The notes under the pieces: generated by a model | Told to the model about the DNA's origin: nothing | The model's database searches: none | The model's input: the letters and a program-made list of their open reading frames with translations, nothing else | Part shown: positions 55,820-64,000 of the stretch, one piece after another | How positions within the stretch are numbered: the stretch's first letter is position 1 | Layout: each line of letters opens with the position of its first letter | Translations under genes and position numbers: made by a program | Assembly: GCA_964016885.1 (NCBI GenBank) | Contig: OZ024759.1 | Span: forward strand, 9,277,331 to 9,341,330 | Length of the DNA: 64,000 bases | From: Eledone cirrhosa | Lineage: Eukaryota > Mollusca > Cephalopoda > Octopoda > Eledonidae | Reading direction: 5' to 3'

Positions 55820-56095
55820 CTTCAATGGCAGATTCTTCATACATCGGTATCTGGACAATGGAAGAACTTTTCTTCTCCAATTCTGAAGGACGTCCAAGGG
55901 GGGTGAAAGTAGCACCGAGGAGTTTGGGTTTTTTAGCCAAACTGACTGGCACGGCAGCACCAGGTTCACGTTTGCGGTCAGCATTGGACAAACTTGATTT
56001 CTTGCCAGCACTGCTAGAAGTTACCCTTAGTTCGGTCTCAGATGAAGATTTTGTCTGTTTACCGAGGGCTATGAAGTCGCCGGGGGGAGGAAGAG
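55820..56095 (-). CDS. INTS1: INTS1 coding exon, N-terminal disordered region
   Basis: Acceptor GTATTGTTCTAG (AG at 56097-56096) and donor GTTTGT (55819-55814) bound 276 nt. They encode LPPPGDFIALGKQTKSSSET, ELRVTSSSAGKKSSLSNADR, KREPGAAVPVSLAKKPKLLG and ATFTPLGRPSELEKKSSSIV, then QIPMYEESAIE. PPPGDFIALG is the conserved start of INTS1. The Ser/Lys-rich stretch and AKKPKL look like a disordered region with a nuclear localisation signal. There is no start codon here; about 20 residues should come from an upstream exon not found in the remaining 7.9 kb. Confidence 0.94.
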
Positions 56096-56099
56096 CTAG

Positions 56100-59000
56100 A
56101 ACAATACATACATGTAGAATTAGATATATATATATTATACATACATGTAGAAGTAGATATATATATATTATATACATACATGTAGAAGTAGATATATATA
56201 TATATATTATACATACATGTAGAATTAGATATATATATATATATATTATATACATACATGTAGAATTAGATATATATATATTATACATACATGTAGAGTT
56301 AGATATATATATATATATTATACATACATGTAGAATTAGATATATATATATTATACATACATGTAGAAGTAGATATATATATATATATATTATATACATA
56401 CATGTAGAATTAGATATATATATATATATATTATATACATACATGTAGAATTAGATATATATATATTATACATACATGTAGAGTTAGATATATATATATA
56501 TATTATACATACATGTAGAATTAGATATATATATATTATACATACATGTAGAAGTAGATATATATATATATATATTATACATACATGTAGAGTTAGAAAT
56601 ATATATATATTATACATACATGTAGAGTTACATATATATATATATTATACATACATGTAGAGTTAGAAATATATATATATATTATACATACATGTAGAAT
56701 TAGATATATATATATTATACATACATGTAGAATTAGATATATATATATTATACATACATGTAGAATTAGATATATATATATTATACATACATGTAGAATT
56801 AGATATATATATATTATACATACATGTAGAATTAGATATATATATAGATATTATATACATACATGTAGAATTAGATATATATATATTATACATACATGTA
56901 GAATTAGATATATATATATATATTATATACATACATGAAGAATTAGATATATTATACATACATGTAGAATTAGATATATATATATTATACATACATGTAG
57001 AATTAGATATATTATACATACATGTAGAATTAGATATATATATATATATTATACATACATGTAGAGTTACATATATATATATATTATACATACATGTAGA
57101 ATTAGATATATATATATATTATACATACATGTAGAATTAGATATATATATATATTATATACATACATGTAGAAGTAGATATATATATATATATATTATAC
57201 ATACATGTAGAATTAGATATATATATATTATACATACATGTAGAAGTAGATATATATATATTATATACATACATGTAGAATTAGATAGATATATATTATA
57301 CATACATGTAGAATTAGATAGATATATATATATTATACATACATGTAGAATTAGATAGATATATATTATACATACATGTAGAATTAGATAGATATATATT
57401 ATACATACATGTAGAATTAGATATATATATATATATTATACATACATGTAGAATTAGATATATATATATATATTATACATACATGTAGAATTAGATATAT
57501 ATATATATATTATACATACATGTAGAATTAGATATATATATATATATTATACATACATGTAGAATTAGATATATATATATTATATACATACATGTAGAAT
57601 TAGATAGATATATATTATATACATACATGTAGAATTAGATAGATATATATTATACATACATGTAGAATTAGATAGATATATATATATTATACATACATGT
57701 AGAATTAGATAGATATATATTATATACATACATGTAGAATTAGATAGATATATATTATATACATACATGTAGAATTAGATAGATATATATTATACATACA
57801 TGTAGAATTAGATAGATATATATTATATACATACATGTAGAATTAGATAGATATATATTATACATACATGTAGAATTAGATAGATATATATTATATACAT
57901 ACATGTAGAATTAGATAGATATATATTATATACATACATGTAGAATTAGATAGATATATATTATACATACATGTAGAATTAGATAGATATATATTATATA
58001 CATACATGTAGAATTAGATAGATATATATATATATACATACATGTAGAATTAGATATATATATATATATATTATATACATACATGTAGAATTAGATATAT
58101 ATATATATATTATATACATACATGTAGAATTAGATATATATATATTATACATACATGTAAAATTAGATATATATATATATATTATACATACATGTAGAAT
58201 TAAATATATATATATATATTATACATACATGTAGAATTAGATATATATATATATATATATATTATACATACATGTAGAATTAGATATATATATATATATT
58301 ATACATACATGTAGAATTAGATATATATATATATATTATACATACATGTAGAGTTAGATAGATATATATTATACATACATGTAGAATTAGATATATATAT
58401 ATTATATACATACATGTAGAATTAGATATATATATATATATTATACATACATGTAGAATTAGATATATATATATATATTATACATACATGTAGAATTAGA
58501 TATATATATATATATTATACATACATGTAGAATTAGATATATATATATATATATTATACATACATGTAGAATTATATATATATATATATATATTATACAT
58601 ATATGTAGAATTAGATATATATATATATATTATACATATATGTAGAATTATATATATATATATATATTATACATACATGTAGAATTAGATATATATATAT
58701 ATATTATACATACATGTAGAATTAGATATATATATATATATTATACATACATGTAGAATTAGATATATATATATTATACATACATGTAGAATTAGATATA
58801 TATATATTATATACATACATGTAGAATTAGATAGATATATATTATATACATACATGTAGAATTAGATAGATATATATTATACATACATGTAGAATTAGAT
58901 AGATATATATTATATACATACATGTAGAATTAGATAGATATATATATATATACATACATGTAGAATTAGATATATATATATATATTATACATACATGTAG

Positions 59001-60036
59001 AGTTACATATATATATATATTATACATACATGTAGAATTAGATATATATATATTATATACATACATGTAGAATTAGATAGATATATATTATACATACATG
59101 TAGAATTAGATATATATATATATATTATACATACATGTAGAATTAGATATATATATATTATACATACATGTAGAATTAGATATATATATATTATACATAC
59201 ATATAGAATTAGATATATATATATATTATATACATACATGTAGAATTAGATATATATATATTATATACATACATGTAGAATTAGATAGATATATATTATA
59301 CATACATGTAGAGTTACATATATATATATATTATACATACATGTAGAGTTACATATATATATATATTATACATACATGTAGAGTTACATATATATATATT
59401 ATATACATATATGTAGAATTAGATATATATATATATATTATACATACATGTAGTATTAGATATATATATATTATACATACATGTAGAGTTACATATATAT
59501 ATATATTATACATACATGTAGAGTTATATATATATATATATATTATATACATACATGTAGAATTAGATATATATATATTATACATACATGTAGAGTTACA
59601 TATATATATATATTATACATACATGTAGAGTTACATATATATATATATTATATACATACATGTAGAATTAGATATAGATATATATTATATACATACATGT
59701 AGAATTAGATATAGATATATATTATATACATACATGTAGAATTAGATAGATATATATTATACATACATGTAGAATTAGATATATATATATTACACATACA
59801 TGTAGAGTTAGAAATATATATATATTATATACATACATGTAGAATTAGATAGATATATATTATACATACATGTAGAATTAGATATATATATATATATTAT
59901 ACATACATGTAGAATTAGATATATATATATTATATACATACATGTAGAATTAGATAGATATATATTATACATACATGTAGAATTAGATATATATATATAT
60001 TATACATACATGTAGAGTTACATATATATATATGGA
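56100..60036. repeat. AT-rich satellite (ACATACATGTAGAATTAGAT), part 1
   Basis: About 115 copies of a 30-40-bp unit ACATACATGTAGAATTAGAT followed by (TA)n or (GATA)n of variable length and TATTA. Sub-blocks share GAGTTACA, GAAGTAGA or GATAGATA variants. It starts immediately after the exon's acceptor tract. Confidence 0.95.
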
Positions 60037-60463
60037 GGAGGTTATAGTTGACTTGAAGCGTTGTGTAATGAGGTATAAACGTTTGTATATGTATAATAAA
60101 GCCAAAACAATGCAGGTATGGACATAGAATAACGAATGCAAATGCAAAAGATATTGTTGACAATTAGTCTTTTACCTTAGATTTATTTAAATGTCCTTAA
60201 TTTTCGAGATAATATCTCATCTTCAGAGGGAAGTAAAGCTCTCAAACCAGTGTTCTAAATAGCTTGCCAAGTCATGCTATAGTAGAACACTGGTTTGAGA
60301 GCTTTACTTCCCTCTGAAGATGAGATATTATCTTGAAAATTAAGGACATTTAAATAAATCTAAGGTAAAAGACTAATTGTCAACAATATCTTTTGCATTT
60401 GCATTCTTTATTCTATGTCCATACCTGCATTGTTTTGGCTTTATTATACATATACAAACGTTT
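60037..60463. repeat. Fold-back element with two 181-bp arms
   Basis: Arms 60077-60257 and 60283-60463 are near-perfect inverse complements separated by a 25-nt loop. Each arm contains, on one strand, CTGAAGATGAGATATTATCT then CGAAAATT. This is a perfect GAGAT/ATCTC hairpin between CTGAAGA and GAAA, reminiscent of a hammerhead core. The element lies inside the AT-rich satellite, which resumes afterwards. 60037-60076 is unique. Confidence 0.85.
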
Positions 60464-61344
60464 ATATATATATATATATATTATACAGACATGAAGAGTT
60501 ACATATATATATATATTATACATACATGTAGAGTTACATATATATATATATTATACATAGATGTAGAGTTAGAAATATATATATTATATATATACATGTA
60601 GAATTAGATATATATATATTATACATACATGTAGAGTTACATATATATATATATTATACATACATGTAGAGTTACATATATATATATATTATACATACAT
60701 GTAGAGTTACATATATATATATATTATATACATACATGTAGAATTAGATATATATATATTATACATACATGTAGAGTTACATATATATATATTATACATA
60801 CATGTAGAATTAGATATATATATATTATACATACATGTAGAATTAGATATATATATATATATTATACATACATGTAGAGTTAGAAATATATATATATTAT
60901 ATACATACATGTAGAGTTACACATATATATATATATTATACACATACATGTAGAGTTACACATATATATATATTATACATACATGTAGAGTTACATATAT
61001 ATATATTATATACATACATGTAGAGTTACATATATATATATTATATACATACATGAAGAGTTACATATATATATATATTTTATACATACATGTAGAGTTA
61101 CACATATATATATTATATACATACATGAAGAGTTACATATATATATATATATATTTTATACATACATGAAGAGTTACATATATATATATATTATACATAC
61201 ATGTAGAGTTACATATATATATATTATATACATACATGTAGAGTTACATATATATATATATTATATACATACATATATATATTATATACACACATGTAGA
61301 ATTAGATATAGATATATATATATTATATACATACATGTAGAATT

Positions 61345-61388
<44 letters not shown>

Positions 61389-61525
61389 CATACATGTAGG
61401 ATTATATATATATATATATATATATAATATACATACATATAGAATTATATATATGTATATATATATATAATATACATACATATAGAATTATATATATATA
61501 TATATTATATACATACACAAGTGTA
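60464..61525. repeat. AT-rich satellite, part 2
   Basis: The same unit as part 1 but richer in GAGTTACATATA versions and longer TA runs towards the right end. Confidence 0.95.
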
Positions 61526-61530
61526 GAATT

Positions 61531-61726
61531 ATGAGGGTTTGCTGAAAAGTTCATAGGCTGACTATGAAGGAGTGATGCTAAAGCAGTGAAATCTTGCATG
61601 CATTAATTATAACTCTTCTTCTTAATAACTGTATTGCTTCTTTCCAGGGACCATGTTGAAAAATAAACCTCATTTGGTCCTTCCATGAGAGTATCTTGGT
61701 CAGACTATGGACTTTTCAGCTGACCC

Positions 61727-61728
<2 letters not shown>
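61531..61728. mobile_element. mariner-like MITE, copy 2
   Basis: 198 bp. The left end AGGGTTTGCTGAAAAGTTCA then TAGGCTGAC is the inverse of the right end GTCAGACTATGGACTTTTCA then GCTGACCCT, with few mismatches over about 29 bp. The interior matches copy 1 (GTGAAATCTTGCATGCATTA, CTCATTTGGTC-TTCCATGA). There is no transposase. Confidence 0.75.

Positions 61729-61760
<32 letters not shown>
61729..61760. repeat. GT microsatellite
   Basis: (GT)n directly abuts the MITE, as at copy 1. Confidence 0.95.
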
Positions 61761-61761
<1 letters not shown>

Positions 61762-62640
61762 ATATGTAAAAAATATATAAACAAATAAAAAACTATCAAA
61801 CTTTAGCTTTGTCCACAACCAAAAAGCCACTCATACTCTAACCTCCCCCACTCAACTGATGAGTGTAATGTCGCACTCCAATCTCTAGTCCACTCAACTG
61901 ATCAGTATGAGGTCACACTCACACTTCAGTCTGTCACAAGCCTCTACTGACTCCATTGCCAGTGTATACAAGAGTGTTCTAGTTGGTCAACTGTACAGCC
62001 TGCTTGTGAGATTAATGTGCAAGTGGCTGAGCATTCCAGACATGTGTACCTTCAATGTAAGTCTCAGGGAGATTTAACACAACAAAGATGGCCCTTTGAA
62101 TTCCAGGTAGAGTCCATCTTATATTACAGTGTAGGTATAGTGTAGTATTCCACAGACATGTGTACCTTCCGTCTCCCTAATTTCCCTCACAAGGTAAATA
62201 ATACCCAAGATTCCACACAATGGCAACCCAGCAAAGTGAACCCCTTAAACAGCCATACCACAGTCACGACCATAGATAAGGCTATTATTAATAATTTTAA
62301 AAAATGTTAATTCTGAAATGAAAAAAAAATAAAATAAAATGTTGTAAGAAAAAATGAGGAGGGAATATCCTCAAAAGTAGAATTAGCATTAAATTAAAAT
62401 TATTTAAAAAATTGTAATTAGCATAAAAATATTAACATAACCTTTTTCATTAAATATTTTAATAAAATTAATATTTGCATCAAAATATAAACTGCTTGAA
62501 AATTAGAAAACAAAAACTTTTTTTTTTTTTAAATTAAAAACATTCTTGATAGTTATCTAAAGAAACACTTTTAACATCCACCAATTTCTTGTTTAAAATG
62601 AAAGAGGGGAATATAAACTGTCAAGAAATGTCAAGTTGTT
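61761..62640. other. AT-rich sequence with a degraded dispersed repeat
   Basis: 61990-62290 contains two offset phrases ACAGACATGTGTACCTTC and CCAGACATGTGTACCTTC, about 115 bp apart, and GGGAGATTTAACACAACAAA / GATGGCCCTTTGAATTCCAG. These look like a decayed dispersed element. 62290-62640 is plain AT-rich DNA. No INTS1 start exon was found on the minus strand. Confidence 0.45.
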
Positions 62641-63830
62641 AATAATAATTTCAATTTAGGCACAAGGCCAGTAATTGGGGGCGTGGGGGAGTCAATTAAC
62701 TCAACCCAAGGACATGACTGGTACTTCATTTTACCAACCTCGAAAAGATGAAAGGCAGAGTTGACAAACAGCGGCGGGATTTGAAACTCAGAATGTAAAG
62801 AACCAATGGCTTTAGTCATTTTATCTGTCTTCCTAACAATTGTGTCAATCCACTGCCACTTCATAATGGTTTCTAAATTAGGCACAAGGCCAGCAATTTT
62901 GGTGGAAAGGTAAAGTCAAATATACAGATCCTAGTACTTTATTCTATCAACCTTGGAAGTTAACCTTGATGGAATTTGAACTCAGAACATAAATAGCTGT
63001 AACTAAATGCCACACTAATGATTTTGCCAATTTATCTCTCTTTAATAATTGTTTCTACTTTTGGCACAAGGCCAGCAATTATCCCAGTGTATTACTGGTA
63101 CTTTACTTTATCGATCCCCGTAAGGATGAAAGGCAAAGTTAAGCTCGGCAGGATTTGAACTCTAATTCTGTCCACCATTAGCATAACTAAATGTCCAATG
63201 CTCTAACGATTCTGACAATCCAACAATCATTAATAATTGTTTCTACTTTTGGCACAAGGCCAGTAATTATCCCAGTGTATTACTGGTACTTTATTTTCTC
63301 GATCCCCGTAAGGATGAAAGGCAAAGTTAACCTCGGCAGGATTTGAACTGAGACCATAAAGGGCCGTAACTCTTTGCTGCAAAGCATGGCGTCCGACCCC
63401 AGACACAAGGCCAACAATTTATGGGGAAGAGGAAAGTTAATTGAATCAACCCCAGTGAATTACTGGTGCTTTATTTTATCAACCAAATAAGGGTAGAAAG
63501 CAAAGCTAACCTCAGCAGGATTTGAACTCTAATTCTGTCCACCATTAGCATAACTAAATGAGACACAGCATTTTGTCCAATGCTCTAACGATTCTGACAA
63601 TCCAACAATCGTTAATAATTGTTTCTACTTTTGGCACAAGGCCAGCAATTACCCCAGTGTATTACTGGTACTTTATTTTCTCGACCCTCTAAGGATGAAA
63701 GGCAAAATTAACCTCGGCGGGATTTGAACTCAGAATGGCAAGGGCCGTAACTCTATGCGTCAAAGCATGGCGTCCGACCCTCTACCAATACTGCCAATCC
63801 ACCTAATAAATAGTCTCTAATTTAGACACA
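62641..63830 (-). mobile_element. Cluster of about six SINE family A copies
   Basis: Successive copies, all on minus and of different age, lie near 62645-62870, 62872-63040, 63045-63230, 63235-63400, 63400-63600 and 63605-63805. The last has an intact head (ATTGGCAGTATTGGTAGAGG), B-box AGTTCAAATCC and GCTGGCCTTGTGCC end. The older ones differ by large indels. The phrase ACTAAATG...TCTAACGATTCTGACAATCC appears twice, indicating a segmental duplication of part of the cluster. Confidence 0.8.
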
Positions 63831-64000
63831 AGAGACTCTGCCCCCCACGACCCTATCAGGAATAAGTGGGTGATGAAGTCTCAAGGTCAGCAACACTGGA
63901 AGAGGTGGAGGTGTTAATAATAATAATAAAGATAATGTCAATATTTGGTACAAGGGTACAAACCAAAGCGGAGAGCATTTTTTGTTGGTCGTCTTGGAAG
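63831..64000 (+). mobile_element. LINE pol terminal remnant and window edge
   Basis: GACTCTGCCCCCCACGACCC and TATCAGGAATAAGTGGGTGA match the LINE end at 3597-3640. The last 100 bp hold an AATAATAATAA run and unique sequence. Confidence 0.55.

Larger units (their letters stand above)
1184..56095 (-). other. INTS1: INTS1 gene (partial, 15 internal coding exons)
   Basis: This is the span of the Integrator complex subunit 1 gene seen in this window. INTS1 is a nuclear helical-repeat scaffold of Integrator, the RNA polymerase II-associated complex that cleaves snRNA 3' ends and attenuates promoter-proximal transcription. Fifteen exons join in one frame to 729 codons, matching the order of blocks in the first third of animal INTS1 (about 2,200 residues in vertebrates). 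Recognisable blocks include PPPGDFIALG, SINFKAKGN-type, NELSSARNPNNM, WWLHTVVPSI, DNWPPESDR and LYWKAW. The start codon exon and the C-terminal two thirds are outside the window. Each intron is dominated by satellites and mobile elements, so 2.2 kb of coding sequence is spread over 55 kb. Identification is from recalled family sequence, not from a search. Confidence 0.93.

Noticed and set aside
56100..61525. Many short frames rich in Tyr/Ile and CMYNIYI phrases
   Set aside because: AT-rich satellite translation only.
61761..64000. INTS1 first coding exon (start Met) upstream of 56095
   Set aside because: I searched the minus strand for an ATG followed by about 20 codons and a GT donor in the right phase and found no convincing candidate. 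It is probably outside the window.

Overview
This is animal nuclear DNA, most likely from a coleoid cephalopod and probably an octopus. It carries spliced exons of a conserved nuclear gene, two or more tRNA-derived SINE families, degraded LINE reverse-transcriptase ends with ATG/CAT microsatellite tails, TTAA-flanked miniature elements and very large tandem arrays. Nothing bacterial or viral was seen. The cephalopod assignment rests on recognising SINE and LINE sequence types and was not checked by a search.

One gene is present: INTS1, the scaffold subunit of the Integrator complex, on the minus strand. Fifteen consecutive coding exons were assembled by hand from about 56095 down to 1184. They total 2187 nt (729 codons). 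Every junction uses GT...AG, all phases join without a frameshift, and the product follows the N-terminal third of animal INTS1 in order. The first coding exon lies beyond the right edge or was not recognised, and the rest of the gene lies beyond the left edge. From right to left the exons are 55820-56095, 49271-49464, 43764-43901, 34023-34185, 30796-30898, 28474-28660, 27565-27710, 25136-25277, 23354-23536, 19943-20051, 15306-15426, 12884-12961, 7622-7779, 2600-2696 and 1184-1275.

The introns are mostly repeats, and tandem arrays fill roughly 60% of the window. The largest are a 25-bp array (34.5-43.3 kb), an 86-bp array with higher-order structure (44.0-49.1 kb), an AT-rich array (56.1-61.5 kb), a 23-bp array (4.5-7.5 kb), a 28/20-bp array (20.1-22.7 kb) and a 72-bp array made from a SINE body (49.5-52.3 kb). 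Between them sit SINEs, LINE 3' ends, piggyBac-like and mariner-like miniature elements and long fold-back elements.

The most unusual observation is that three arrays are built from INTS1 splice junctions. A ~90-bp array repeats the 3' splice site and first ~55 nt of exon 27565-27710 eight extra times. A 99-bp array repeats the 5' splice site of exon 30796-30898. A 36-bp array repeats the 5' splice site of exon 19943-20051. Five or more other arrays are expansions of pieces of mobile elements. Local sequence of any origin, including exon edges, appears to be turned into satellite here.
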